Positions 1-7,131 of a DNA stretch of 23,290 bases are shown here, piece by piece. The position numbers were made by a program, and so were the translations under genes. This stretch comes from an uncultured Clostridium sp. Its GTDB lineage: Bacteria; Bacillota; Clostridia; Lachnospirales; Lachnospiraceae. The stretch is taken from contig CABVBU010000040.1 of the NCBI GenBank assembly GCA_902496665.1, positions 1 to 23,290 of the forward strand, written 5' to 3'. Below the pieces are notes generated by a model. The model worked only from the letters and a program-made list of their open reading frames with translations. It did not search any database and had not been told where the DNA came from. The number at the start of each line of letters is the position of its first letter. Positions within the stretch are counted from its first letter, which is position 1.

Positions 1-19
1 ATAAACTGATTATACCACG

Positions 20-50
20 AACGCCGGGCTTTTCGAAGCTCGGCGTTTTG
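20..50 (+). terminator. Intrinsic terminator of a gene upstream of the window
   Basis: An 11-bp stem (20-30 with 37-47, one G-U pair) around a 6-nt loop is followed by TTTTGTGTT on the plus strand. It would end a rightward transcript that begins before base 1. Confidence 0.75.
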
Positions 51-65
51 TGTTGGATATATAAA

Positions 66-101
66 ATGAGCTGCCACACGTTAGTGCGACAGCCCCTTTT
101 T
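66..101. terminator. Bidirectional terminator after the YheO-like gene
   Basis: The stem pairs GCTGCCACAC with GTGCGACAGC around GTTA, allowing two G-U pairs. On the plus strand it is followed by CCCTTTTT. On the minus strand, just past the stop codon of the regulator gene, it is followed by TCATTTTAT. It therefore suits the regulator gene and can also catch rightward read-through. Confidence 0.7.
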
Positions 102-783
102 ATTCTTCGCTGCTGTTATCCCCACGTCCGCTCCGTGCTTCCTCAAGGTAGTTGTAGAGCGTATATTTTGATACCTGAAGCGTCTCACAGAGAAGAACGC
201 TGGTCTTGGAAATTTTGAAGACACCCTTCTGGTCGAGGTAGTCCAATGCGCGGATCTTTTCCTCCTTGTTCATCAGTCCCATCGGCTTTCCGACCAGAAG
301 CTCTGCCTGTTTCATGTAGTACTTAAGAATGTCATCTACATTTTTTGTGGCAAGAGCATCAATATCATTTGTCGGCGCGTGATGGGTCATCGGGTACTGA
401 ACAAAAGCGCCCAGCGCGCGCTGCGCATTCAGGAGATCCGAGACGTCCAGATTCACACAGACAGAGCCAACGATCTTTCCGTTTTCGTCCGGGATCAGTG
501 TGGTGAAAGATTTATAGAAACGGTCTTTCGGCCCATTGGAGAAGGTCTGGATGCTGTCTTTCATCGGCTCGATGTCTTTTCCGAGCTGTGTGATCATTCC
601 GCCTTTCGGTGAACCGCCAACCGCACGGCCACTGACCGCCGGGTTTAAGGCGTAAACGATGGTGTGATCGTATCCTTTCCGGTAATCGTGGATCAGGATC
701 TCACTGTTTTCGCCTAAAAATTTCTGGAGCCCCTCAAGAAAACGGATCAGAAAGTCAAAGTCAAGATACTGGGAAATTTCCAT
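100..783 (-). CDS. YheO-like PAS domain / HTH transcriptional regulator
   Basis: This 227-residue protein has the two-part build of the YheO family. Residues about 8-120 resemble the YheO-like PAS sensor domain (ILIHDY near the start, then TTLIPDENGKIVGSVCVNLD). Residues about 165-215 form a C-terminal helix-turn-helix (KISKTSVLLCETLQVSKYTLYNYL). The family is cytoplasmic and thought to sense small molecules, but the ligand is not evident here. The ATG at 783 is preceded by GGGGGTAC as ribosome binding site. The gene stands alone on the minus strand and faces a divergent rightward promoter, the usual arrangement for an autoregulating local regulator. The rightward transcript, however, carries no obvious target gene. 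The family assignment is strong; the regulated process is unknown. Confidence 0.85.
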   Translation of the reverse strand: MEISQYLDFDFLIRFLEGLQKFLGENSEILIHDYRKGYDHTIVYALNPAVSGRAVGGSPKGGMITQLGKDIEPMKDSIQTFSNGPKDRFYKSFTTLIPDENGKIVGSVCVNLDVSDLLNAQRALGAFVQYPMTHHAPTNDIDALATKNVDDILKYYMKQAELLVGKPMGLMNKEEKIRALDYLDQKGVFKISKTSVLLCETLQVSKYTLYNYLEEARSGRGDNSSEE

Positions 784-856
784 AAATGTACCCCCATAAG
801 ATAAGCGTCAAAAACGGACACCTCCCCCCGGGGTGTTCGCTGAATGTACGCCATGT

Positions 857-897
857 GAAAAAAATAACAAAGCGGAGGCATAAAAGAATGCCGCCGC
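857..897 (-). promoter_or_regulatory. Terminator-like stem-loop in the leader of the YheO-like gene
   Basis: On the minus strand GCGGcGGCAT pairs with ATGCCtCCGC around TCTTTT, and the sequence TTTGTTATTTTTTT follows. This has the shape of an intrinsic terminator, yet it lies between the predicted promoter (916-944) and the start codon at 783. It may attenuate the gene, or the gene may also use a closer promoter. No riboswitch core is recognisable in the roughly 125-nt leader. Confidence 0.5.
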
Positions 898-915
898 AGG
901 CTTCAATGTAAGTCC

Positions 916-944
916 AGAATAGCATATGCCAAACTGTTTGTCAA
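916..944 (-). promoter_or_regulatory. Sigma-A promoter driving the YheO-like regulator
   Basis: On the minus strand TTGACA (944-939), a 17-bp spacer and TATTCT (921-916) form a promoter-like pair. The spacer holds TTTGGCATATGC, which resembles TATGGCATATAA in the divergent promoter at 985-1013 and could be a shared operator. Confidence 0.6.
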
Positions 945-984
945 TAAAATAACATTAATGCAAACAAAAAGTTTGAAATAACTA

Positions 985-1013
985 TTGACATTCCATCTGG
1001 TATGGCATATAAT
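985..1013 (+). promoter_or_regulatory. Perfect-consensus sigma-A promoter
   Basis: TTGACA (985-990), a 17-bp spacer and TATAAT (1008-1013) match the consensus exactly. The start site would be near 1020. It fires away from the YheO-like gene into the hairpin-rich region 1020-1440. TGGCATAT overlaps the -10 box, so a regulator bound there could block it. Confidence 0.8.
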
Positions 1014-1019
1014 GAAGAC

Positions 1020-1440
1020 ACCAAACAAAAAGGAAGGAAAACAAACTTTCAGTTATAAATACCCATCCTTTTCCGGACCTGGGATCCACTCACAGGGATC
1101 CCGAGTCCACCCACTTGAGACAGATGTATTTCACTCCTTGTTATAGAAATTATGCAATGATGGCAGTACTGAACAGTTACGGGATCACGCAGCTATGAAG
1201 ACGCCGGATCGTTGCAGAATCACATCGTGGTGGATGTGATAGAGACCGGTTTTCTGGCAGATTGGATGCCTGTCAGGAAAATGGAAGGCCGGGAGGCCCG
1301 CTGTCTCGCCACGGCGAAAAAATCCATATTTCCGGTATGGATTCCCCTGAAAAGGGAAAGATTATGGTACATATTGAGCAGGCAGAGCCCCTGAAACAGC
1401 TTATCCCCAATACAGCTGCTTCAGGGGCTTTGTCTTTTTT
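1020..1440 (+). ncRNA. Candidate structured leader or non-coding RNA, class not recognised
   Basis: This stretch runs from a perfect promoter to an intrinsic terminator and contains no convincing gene. Visible stems are: 1028-1037 with 1063-1072 (one mismatch); 1075-1078/1081-1087 with 1096-1102/1105-1108, an 11-bp hairpin with a CT/GA internal loop; 1219-1226 with 1233-1240 (8 bp, perfect), flanked by CCGG/CCGG; 1254-1260 with 1270-1276; GGCC-GGGA-GGCC at 1287-1298; 1321-1328 with 1336-1343 (8 bp, perfect); 1342-1346 with 1354-1358, which partly competes with the previous stem; and the terminator. The deacetylase gene starts 78 nt past the terminator, so this may be a regulatory leader for it. 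It may equally be an independent RNA, or DNA left by loss of a gene that was once divergent to the regulator. I found no T-box, SAM, lysine, c-di-AMP, TPP, RNase P, tmRNA or SRP signature. Confidence 0.45.
1386..1440 (+). terminator. Intrinsic terminator before the deacetylase gene
   Basis: AGCCCCTGAA (1386-1395) pairs perfectly with TTCAGGGGCT (1420-1429). An inner CAGC/GCTG pairing and the tract TTGTCTTTTTT complete it. It would stop the 1020 transcript before it reaches the deacetylase gene unless antitermination occurs. Confidence 0.85.
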
Positions 1441-1517
1441 GGAGGGAGAAAACAGAGCGGTAAAGTGTAGGACAGCCGCATATATTGTATCGGTAATACA
1501 TGCAGCTGGAGGAGCGT

Positions 1518-2327
1518 ATGAAATTCAAACAGAAAGTTTTTATGTTATGTGTGATCCTGATCGTGGATATGATCCTGGCCGGTGGTGTGGTGCGGATGTG
1601 GAAGGAAAGAGGGGAAATATTTGATACGCACGAGGGAAAAACGGTCGATACGGGAAGAATCCCTGTGCCGGGCGAAGGGATGACCACTGAGGTTTCGGAA
1701 CATGATCACAGCGGAGCCGGACGAACGGAAAAGACAGCATCAGATCTGTATGGGCAGCAGGAGGATCGCGCAAAAAAGTATACGGCACTCACCTTCGATG
1801 ATGGCCCGAATCCCAAATACACAAAGCCGCTCTTAGACGGTCTCAGGGAACGCGGAATCCGCGCGACCTTTTTCCTCGTGGGCGAATGCATCGACGGAAA
1901 CGAGGATCTCGTAAAGCAGATGGCAAAGGAAGGACATCTGATCGGTGTTCACTGCCTGACCCATAAAGATCTCACAAAAGAGAAGCTTTCCGACGCAGCA
2001 AAAGAACTTTGTGACACACGGGAGAAGATCCAGGCAGTTACCGGAGTCTGGCCGGAATATGTCCGTCCGCCCTACGGGAACTGGAATGCGAAGCTGGAGG
2101 AGGCTGTGGACATGATTCCCGTATTCTGGGATGTGGATTCCATCGACTGGCGGTTGAAAAATACGGAGAAAGTCACCGCAAAAGTGGTGAAGGATACGGA
2201 GGACGGGGACATTATCCTGATGCATGACGAGTTCAAAACCTCTGTGGAAGCGGCGTTCCGGATCATTGACAACCTGACAGCGAAAGGGTATACTTTTGTT
2301 ACAGTAGACGAACTGATGGTCGATTAA
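1518..2327 (+). CDS. Membrane-anchored polysaccharide (peptidoglycan-type) deacetylase
   Basis: The 269-residue product is a NodB-homology carbohydrate esterase family 4 enzyme. Such enzymes remove N-acetyl groups from peptidoglycan or another amino-sugar polymer outside the cell, using a metal ion. Residues about 7-26 form one membrane anchor, followed by a polar linker to about 85. The catalytic motifs are in order: TFDDGP (92-97; catalytic base and metal Asp), HCLTH (metal ligands H145 and H149), RPPYG (183-187), DVDSIDW (205-211) and LMHD (234-237, catalytic His). All key residues are present. I start at the ATG at 1518 because GGAGGAG (1508-1514) lies just before it; an in-frame ATG at 1500 has no such site. 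The gene sits 78 nt behind a terminator and may depend on the leader described above. The exact polymer is not determinable. Confidence 0.9.
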   Translation: MKFKQKVFMLCVILIVDMILAGGVVRMWKERGEIFDTHEGKTVDTGRIPVPGEGMTTEVSEHDHSGAGRTEKTASDLYGQQEDRAKKYTALTFDDGPNPKYTKPLLDGLRERGIRATFFLVGECIDGNEDLVKQMAKEGHLIGVHCLTHKDLTKEKLSDAAKELCDTREKIQAVTGVWPEYVRPPYGNWNAKLEEAVDMIPVFWDVDSIDWRLKNTEKVTAKVVKDTEDGDIILMHDEFKTSVEAAFRIIDNLTAKGYTFVTVDELMVD

Positions 2328-2419
2328 GACCTGCAAAAAGAGCGGGAATGAATGCAGCGCGCAGATGGTGGTATTTCATGCGGAAACGGAGCGCTGCAAA
2401 ACGCAGAAAGGCAGCTGCC

Positions 2420-3754
2420 ATGGATTTATTTGATTATATGAGAGCGAACACGATGGAAAAGGAGTCGCCGTTAGCATCCAGAATGCGTCCGACGACTCTG
2501 GAAGAGGTGGTCGGACAGAAACATATTATCGGTAAAGATAAACTCCTTTACCGCGCGATCAAGGCGGATAAGCTTGGGTCCGTGATCTTTTACGGCCCGC
2601 CGGGAACGGGAAAGACGACTCTGGCGAAGGTGATCGCGAATACGACAAGCGCCCGGTTCGAGCAGATCAATGCGACTGTAGCCGGGAAAAAAGATATGGA
2701 GGAGATCGTAAAGAACGCCAAGGACGCCATCGGCATGTACGGGCAGAAGACGATCCTCTTCGTGGACGAGATCCATCGCTTCAATAAGTCCCAGCAGGAC
2801 TATCTGCTTCCATTTGTTGAGGATGGAACGATCACCCTGATCGGCGCGACGACGGAGAATCCGTACTTTGAGGTGAACAATGCCCTGCTGTCAAGATCCA
2901 GGATCTTTGAGTTAAAACCGCTGGAAAAACAGGATATCCGGGAACTTGTGATGCGGGCGGTTTATGATACGGAAAAAGGAATGGGAACCTACGGTGCCGA
3001 TATCACGGACGAGGCAGCGGATTTTCTGGCGGATGTGGCGAACGGCGACGCGAGAGCGGCGCTAAACGCAGTGGAGCTGGGAATCCTGACGACGGATAAA
3101 TCTGATGACGGAAAGATCCACATCACGATCGATGTTGCGGCGGAATGTATCCAGAAACGTGTGGTGCGCTATGATCATGACGGGGACAACCATTACGATA
3201 CGATCTCCGCGTTCATTAAGAGCATGCGTGGTTCCGACCCGGACGCTGCGGTCTACTACCTGGCACGGATGCTGTATGCCGGCGAGGATGTGAAATTTAT
3301 CGCCCGACGGATCATGATCTGCGCGTCGGAGGACGTGGGGAACGCGGATCCGAATGCCCTTGTGGTGGCAGTCAGCGCCGCCCAGGCCGTTGAGCGGATC
3401 GGCATGCCGGAAAGTCAGATCATCCTCTCCCAGGCTGCCTCCTATGTTGCCACCGCGCCGAAGAGCAACGCGGCATACATGGGGATCGCAAAAGCGATGA
3501 AGACCGTGGCGGACACGCGGACGATGCCGGTACCTGCCCATCTTCAGGACAAGCACTACAAAGGTGCGGAGAAGCTCGGCCATGGTCTCGGCTACAAGTA
3601 TGCCCACGACTACCCGAACCACTATGTCACCCAGCAGTACCTGCCGGATGGAATGGTGGGAATGCGGTTCTATGAGCCGTCGGAGAACGGGTATGAGAAG
3701 AAGATCCGGGAGCACATGGAGTTTATAAAGAGGGAAGCCGGGGAAATAGAATAA
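2420..3754 (+). CDS. rarA: Replication-associated recombination protein A (RarA/MgsA)
   Basis: This cytoplasmic AAA+ ATPase of 444 residues belongs to the clamp-loader-like RarA/MgsA/WRNIP1 family, which acts at stalled replication forks. Visible motifs are Walker A GPPGTGKTT (59-67), Walker B with VDEIHR (115-120), sensor 1 GATTENP (142-148), and an SRSR arginine-finger region (158-161). The C-terminal half carries the family's tetramerisation region, with ARRIMICASEDVGNADP and the GLGYKYAHDYPNH stretch near the end. The start at 2420 gives the N-terminus MDLFDYMRANTMEKESPLAS, which reads like the family start and has an AGAAAGG site upstream. An in-frame ATG at 2348 would add 24 Arg/Ala-rich residues and has a weak site, so I reject it. 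The gene follows the deacetylase by 92 nt, possibly in one transcript, and ends before a strong terminator. Confidence 0.95.
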   Translation: MDLFDYMRANTMEKESPLASRMRPTTLEEVVGQKHIIGKDKLLYRAIKADKLGSVIFYGPPGTGKTTLAKVIANTTSARFEQINATVAGKKDMEEIVKNAKDAIGMYGQKTILFVDEIHRFNKSQQDYLLPFVEDGTITLIGATTENPYFEVNNALLSRSRIFELKPLEKQDIRELVMRAVYDTEKGMGTYGADITDEAADFLADVANGDARAALNAVELGILTTDKSDDGKIHITIDVAAECIQKRVVRYDHDGDNHYDTISAFIKSMRGSDPDAAVYYLARMLYAGEDVKFIARRIMICASEDVGNADPNALVVAVSAAQAVERIGMPESQIILSQAASYVATAPKSNAAYMGIAKAMKTVADTRTMPVPAHLQDKHYKGAEKLGHGLGYKYAHDYPNHYVTQQYLPDGMVGMRFYEPSENGYEKKIREHMEFIKREAGEIE

Positions 3755-3839
3755 AGAATTTTGTGAAATAATTTGATGAGTTGTCTGAGTGCTGTATATG
3801 CGGTAAGACAATTAAGCTGTAGATGTTGCAGGCGATAAA

Positions 3840-3901
3840 GAAAGAGGGAACTGTGCAGATGCTTCGTATTCCAAATCTGTAAAATTCCCTCTTTCTTTTT
3901 T
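3840..3901 (+). terminator. Intrinsic terminator after rarA
   Basis: GAAAGAGGGAA (3840-3850) pairs with TTCCCTCTTTC (3885-3895), with an inner CAGAT/ATCTG helix, and is followed by a run of T. It separates the rarA transcript from rho. Confidence 0.85.
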
Positions 3902-3914
3902 GTAATGTGTGCGT

Positions 3915-4080
3915 TATAATGAAGTATACTGATCCTCCGATATTGCGTAATTGCGGTGATCCCATCGGAGAAGAGTTTCAAATCTAATGGTTCAAAGGCA
4001 GCCGGTCCGGGGACGGAGAGGCTGTTACAATCTTTTATGATTCCCAACGAGACGATAAAACCGGAATAAGAATGAAGGAG
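3915..4080 (+). promoter_or_regulatory. rho promoter and structured leader
   Basis: TATAAT (3915-3920) is a good -10 box; the matching -35 is poor and overlaps the rarA terminator T-run. The leader of about 160 nt holds a perfect CTCCGAT/ATCGGAG stem (3935-3941 with 3964-3970). AAGGAG (4075-4080) then precedes the rho ATG at 4089. Rho is autoregulated through its leader in some bacteria; whether that happens here is inference. Confidence 0.5.
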
Positions 4081-4088
4081 TATCCATT

Positions 4089-5933
4089 ATGCGTGAAAAA
4101 TTAGCGACATTACCGCTGACTCAGTTAAAAGAGCTGGCAAAGAGCCAGGGAATCAAGAATATCAGCGGCTTACGAAAAGCAGAATTAATTGACCGTCTCT
4201 GCGAGACAGCGGAGAGCGCCGACAGCAAAAAGGCAGCGGCGGGAAACAGTGAAAATAGAGAAAGTACAGCAGTGCCGACACAGGGGACAGCTGCAGAGGC
4301 AGCAGTTTCTGGAAACGGTTTTGGAAGCGCGAAAACGGAGAGCGCGGCACCGGAGAGAGTGTCTGCGGCATCAGATCGTGCGGACCGTCAGGAACATACA
4401 GGACGCCAGGAGAGAAATGAACGCTATGAGAGATCTGATCGTCAGGATCGCGGCGAGCGCCAGATGAGAAATGACCGCCAGGGCGGATTCCAGAGCCGCC
4501 AGAACAACTATAGAGAACGCCAGAATAATTACCAGGACCGTCAGGGCAGCTATCAGAACCGTCAGAACAGTTACCAGGAGCGCCAGAACGGCAGTTATCA
4601 GGACAGACAGAACAGCCAGTCCGCAAGCCAGGATGCACAGACACAGGGCATTTCCTATCAGGAACGCCAGGGCCAGAACAGTGTCCAGGACGCCCAGGGC
4701 ATCCAGGAAAGCACAAGAACCTACCAGGCAGGTTACCAGACAAGAAACCAGGGAACTCAGAGCTACACTGCGGACCCGAAGAACGACCTCCAGGACCTTG
4801 ACAGCGGCATCGAGGCAAACGGAATCCTGGAAGTTATGCCGGATGGCTTCGGATTTATCCGCTGCGAGAACTTCCTCCCGGGCGACAACGACGTCTATGT
4901 AGCGCCGTCCCAGATCCGCCGCTTCAATATGAAGACCGGTGATATCATCCGTGGAAGCCGCAGAGTGAAATCCGCAACTGAGAAATTTGCGGCACTCCTC
5001 TATGTGAAGACGATCAACGGCTACCCGACAAGTGTCGTGGAACGCCGCCCGAACTTTGAGGACCTGACCCCGATCTTCCCGAACCAGAGATTGAATCTGG
5101 AAGTCAGAGGCGGAAAAAATACGACGGCCATGAGAGTCATGGACCTTCTCGCACCCATCGGTAAAGGACAGCGTGGTCTTATCGTGTCCCCGCCGAAGGC
5201 AGGTAAGACGACCCTGTTAAAACAGGTGGCAAAAGCCGTGACGACAAATTATCCGGACATGCATATGATCATTCTCCTGATCGACGAGCGTCCGGAGGAA
5301 GTCACAGATATCAAGGAATCCGTTGTGGGACCGAACGTGGAAGTCATCTATTCCACCTTCGACGAGCTCCCGGAGCGCCATAAACGTGTTTCTGAGATGG
5401 TGATCGAGCGCGCGAGACGTCTTGTAGAGCATGGACGTGATGTGATGATCCTTCTGGATAGTATTACGAGACTCGCGAGAGCCTACAACCTCGTTGTTCC
5501 GCCCAGCGGACGTACACTTTCCGGCGGTCTTGATCCGGCTGCTCTCCACATGCCGAAGCGATTCTTCGGTGCGGCGAGAAACATGAGAGAGGGCGGAAGC
5601 CTGACGATCTTAGCGACAGCCCTTGTGGACACCGGAAGCCGTATGGATGACGTGATCTACGAGGAATTTAAGGGAACCGGCAACATGGAACTTGTGCTCG
5701 ACAGAAAGCTTTCTGAGAAGAGGATCTTCCCGGCTATCGATATCTTAAAGTCTGGCACGAGACGTGATGACCTCCTGCTCACAAGCGAGGAGGCGGAAGC
5801 TGTGGATATCGTCCGCAAGGCGACAAACTCCATGAAAGCAGAAGAGTCTGTGGAGAAGATCCTGGACATGTTCGCACGCACAAGGACGAACAGAGAATTC
5901 GTGGAAATGACAAAAAAGACACGGTTTATATGA
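4089..5933 (+). CDS. rho: Transcription termination factor Rho with long Q/N/R-rich insertion
   Basis: The 614-residue Rho is about 200 residues longer than the 419-residue E. coli protein. Residues 1-45 are the Rho N-terminal helical (SAP-like) domain. Residues about 46-240 are a low-complexity insertion, first Ala/Ser/Thr/Glu-rich, then Arg/Asp/Glu/Gln-rich, then repeats of the form RQNNYQD. Residues about 243-320 are the RNA-binding cold-shock-like fold (GFGFIR 253-258, DVYVAPSQIRRF 268-279). The ATPase motor follows: P-loop SPPKAGKTT (367-375), LIDERPEEVTD (397-407), Walker B DVMILLDS (451-458), and the central-channel segment GLDPAALHMPKRFFGAARN (480-498). All catalytic motifs are intact, so it should work as a hexameric RNA-dependent helicase that ends transcription. 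The insertion resembles the prion-like segment reported for Clostridium botulinum Rho and the disordered region of Bacteroides Rho. Confidence 0.97.
   Translation: MREKLATLPLTQLKELAKSQGIKNISGLRKAELIDRLCETAESADSKKAAAGNSENRESTAVPTQGTAAEAAVSGNGFGSAKTESAAPERVSAASDRADRQEHTGRQERNERYERSDRQDRGERQMRNDRQGGFQSRQNNYRERQNNYQDRQGSYQNRQNSYQERQNGSYQDRQNSQSASQDAQTQGISYQERQGQNSVQDAQGIQESTRTYQAGYQTRNQGTQSYTADPKNDLQDLDSGIEANGILEVMPDGFGFIRCENFLPGDNDVYVAPSQIRRFNMKTGDIIRGSRRVKSATEKFAALLYVKTINGYPTSVVERRPNFEDLTPIFPNQRLNLEVRGGKNTTAMRVMDLLAPIGKGQRGLIVSPPKAGKTTLLKQVAKAVTTNYPDMHMIILLIDERPEEVTDIKESVVGPNVEVIYSTFDELPERHKRVSEMVIERARRLVEHGRDVMILLDSITRLARAYNLVVPPSGRTLSGGLDPAALHMPKRFFGAARNMREGGSLTILATALVDTGSRMDDVIYEEFKGTGNMELVLDRKLSEKRIFPAIDILKSGTRRDDLLLTSEEAEAVDIVRKATNSMKAEESVEKILDMFARTRTNREFVEMTKKTRFI
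4497..4613 (+). repeat. Degenerate 21-nt tandem repeat inside rho
   Basis: About five imperfect 21-24-nt units encode residues 137-175 of Rho with the pattern RQ(N/G)(N/S)Y(Q/R)(D/E/N). The codons differ between units, which argues for an old, protein-level repeat rather than a recent slippage event. Confidence 0.75.
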
Positions 5934-6028
5934 TCATCAGCGGTGAACTGCGCGGCAATCCTGCAGATTTGCCAAACAGGCACAAATTAAGAAATTGCGC
6001 AGGAAACTGCAGTTATATCTGCGCGAAT

Positions 6029-6057
6029 ACCCGGCTGGCAGGAATGATCTGCCGGGT
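6029..6057 (+). promoter_or_regulatory. Stem-loop just before the iclR-type gene
   Basis: ACCCG (6029-6033) and GCAG (6038-6041) pair with CTGC (6049-6052) and CGGGT (6053-6057), with a GCTG bulge and a GAATGAT loop. No T-run follows. It lies six bases before the AGGAG site at 6063-6067 and may affect translation or mark the end of the rho message. Confidence 0.35.
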
Positions 6058-6077
6058 TAGATAGGAGAACAAGCAGA

Positions 6078-6854
6078 ATGGAAGAAACAGGAAAAAATCC
6101 GATCCAGGTCGCAGAGCGCCTGTTCCAGGTGATCGAGCGTCTGGCGGAAAATGGTCCTATGGGGATCATGGATCTGAGCGCTGAGCTCGGATTTCATAAG
6201 AGCACGACGCACCGCCTCGTGACTTCCCTCCAGTACATGGGCTATATCCGTCAGGACGAGGAATCCTTAAAATATGCGCTGTCCTTAAAATTTCTGGAGA
6301 TCGGAAGTAAGATCCTGGAACAGACGAACATGGCGTCCCTGATCCATCCGTCCCTCAAGAAGCTTTCGGAGCAGACCGGGGAGACGGTGCATCTGGTCCG
6401 CAGAGAGGGAACAGAAGCCGTGTATATCGATAAAGTGGAGTCCACAGTCAGCTCGATCCGCATGGTGTCGAGAGTCGGGAGCCGGATTCCGTTATACTGC
6501 TCCGGTGTCGGCAAAGCGCTGCTTGCGGAATTGCCGGATCCTGAGATAGAAGATATCTGGAACAGTTCTGAGATTACCTCCCTGACACCATATACAGTGA
6601 CGAGGCTGTCAGATCTCATGGAGCGGATCCGCGGGGTGCGGGAAGCCGGATACGCGATGGACGATGAGGAGAACGAGGAAGGTGTACGCTGTATTGCGGT
6701 CAGCATTCCGGACTATCATAAAGAGCCGGTCTATGCCCTCAGCATCTCCGCCCCTGTAAGCCGCATGACCGATGCCCGGATCGCGGAGCTTTCCGCGGAT
6801 GTGCTGACGTTTAAGAAAGATCTGGAGAAGACACTGGGATTTTCCAGAAGTTGA
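6078..6854 (+). CDS. IclR-family transcriptional regulator
   Basis: The 258-residue protein has an N-terminal winged helix-turn-helix (about 8-70, recognition region LGFHKSTTHRLVTSLQYMGY) and a C-terminal IclR effector-binding domain (about 80-250, with the family stretch YCSGVGKALLAELP and EEGVRCIAVSIPD). Members control sugar-acid, aromatic or glyoxylate metabolism genes by binding a small ligand; nothing here identifies it. The start at 6078 is supported by AGGAG at 6063-6067. It lies 144 nt after rho and could partly be expressed by read-through from it. No metabolic gene set follows, so its targets are probably elsewhere. A perfect 9-bp inverted repeat lies downstream (6896-6904 with 6911-6919) without a T-run. 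Confidence 0.9.
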   Translation: MEETGKNPIQVAERLFQVIERLAENGPMGIMDLSAELGFHKSTTHRLVTSLQYMGYIRQDEESLKYALSLKFLEIGSKILEQTNMASLIHPSLKKLSEQTGETVHLVRREGTEAVYIDKVESTVSSIRMVSRVGSRIPLYCSGVGKALLAELPDPEIEDIWNSSEITSLTPYTVTRLSDLMERIRGVREAGYAMDDEENEEGVRCIAVSIPDYHKEPVYALSISAPVSRMTDARIAELSADVLTFKKDLEKTLGFSRS

Positions 6855-6977
6855 GAATAATGGTGCAGGCAGCAGATAGTTACTGGACACAGGCAGGAAT
6901 TTTCTGAACTGAAAATTCCGTACAATACAGTGGTGGCAGTGGATTCTGCTGATTTGGAATAAACATATGTTGGGATA

Positions 6978-7006
6978 TTGCAAATAAAAAATACATATGA
7001 TATAAT
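6978..7006 (+). promoter_or_regulatory. Promoter of the putative antitoxin small RNA
   Basis: TTGCAA (6978-6983), a 17-bp spacer and TATAAT (7001-7006) form a strong sigma-A promoter. Initiation near 7013 would give an RNA of only about 80 nt before the terminator at 7052-7084. Confidence 0.75.
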
Positions 7007-7019
7007 GCCGTTAGGCAAA

Positions 7020-7041
7020 GAAAGTATCAGATTCAAAGGAC
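7020..7041 (+). repeat. Direct repeat copy a (in the antitoxin RNA)
   Basis: This 22-nt copy matches 7202-7223 at 20 of 22 positions (both differences are A/G). It gives the small RNA its complementarity to the toxin start region, like the DRa/DRb repeats of par loci. Confidence 0.9.
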
Positions 7042-7051
7042 AAAAAAGAAT

Positions 7052-7084
7052 GAACCCCTCAGTACCGCTAATACTGAGGGGTTC
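7052..7084. terminator. Shared bidirectional terminator of toxin and antitoxin RNAs
   Basis: A perfect 13-bp stem (7052-7064 with 7072-7084) encloses a 7-nt loop. T-rich tracts lie on both sides: TTCTTATTTTTTT on the plus strand and ATTCTTTTTTG on the minus strand. The loop read on the minus strand is UUAGCGG, which contains a YUNR U-turn motif (UUAG), a feature known to speed antisense pairing in type I systems. Confidence 0.9.
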
Positions 7085-7131
7085 TTCTTATTTTTTTATG
7101 GTGGATAAGAAACCACCAGGTTAGTGTTGCC

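Larger units (their letters stand above)
7013..7095 (+). ncRNA. Putative type I antitoxin RNA (RNA II-like)
   Basis: The predicted RNA starts near 7013 and ends in the T-run after the 13-bp terminator stem. Its 5' part (7020-7041) is a near-copy of plus-strand sequence 7202-7223. It is therefore antisense to the toxin message over 22 nt with only two G-U wobbles, covering the toxin start codon and first codons. Its 3' part is also fully antisense to the end of the toxin message because the two transcripts converge. This is the architecture of RNA II in the par locus of Enterococcus plasmid pAD1. The boundaries are predicted, not measured. Confidence 0.7.

Noticed and set aside
1157..1198. Possible 13-codon leader peptide in the structured RNA
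   Set aside because: There is no Shine-Dalgarno sequence and no run of regulatory codons, so an attenuator peptide is unsupported.
1212..1624. Two overlapping open frames on the plus strand (1212-1394, 1262-1624)
   Set aside because: They run through hairpins, and the second also runs through the intrinsic terminator at 1386-1440. They have no ribosome site and look non-protein in composition.
4162..4818. A 218-codon open frame on the minus strand across rho
   Set aside because: It is the shadow of the Q/N/R-rich repeats of rho, has no ribosome site and no family resemblance.
6731..7036. Minus-strand frame beginning Met-Asn-Leu-Ile-Leu-Ser at the antitoxin repeat
   Set aside because: It starts like the toxin only because it lies on the repeat copy. 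It lacks AGGAGG and runs back through the iclR-type gene.
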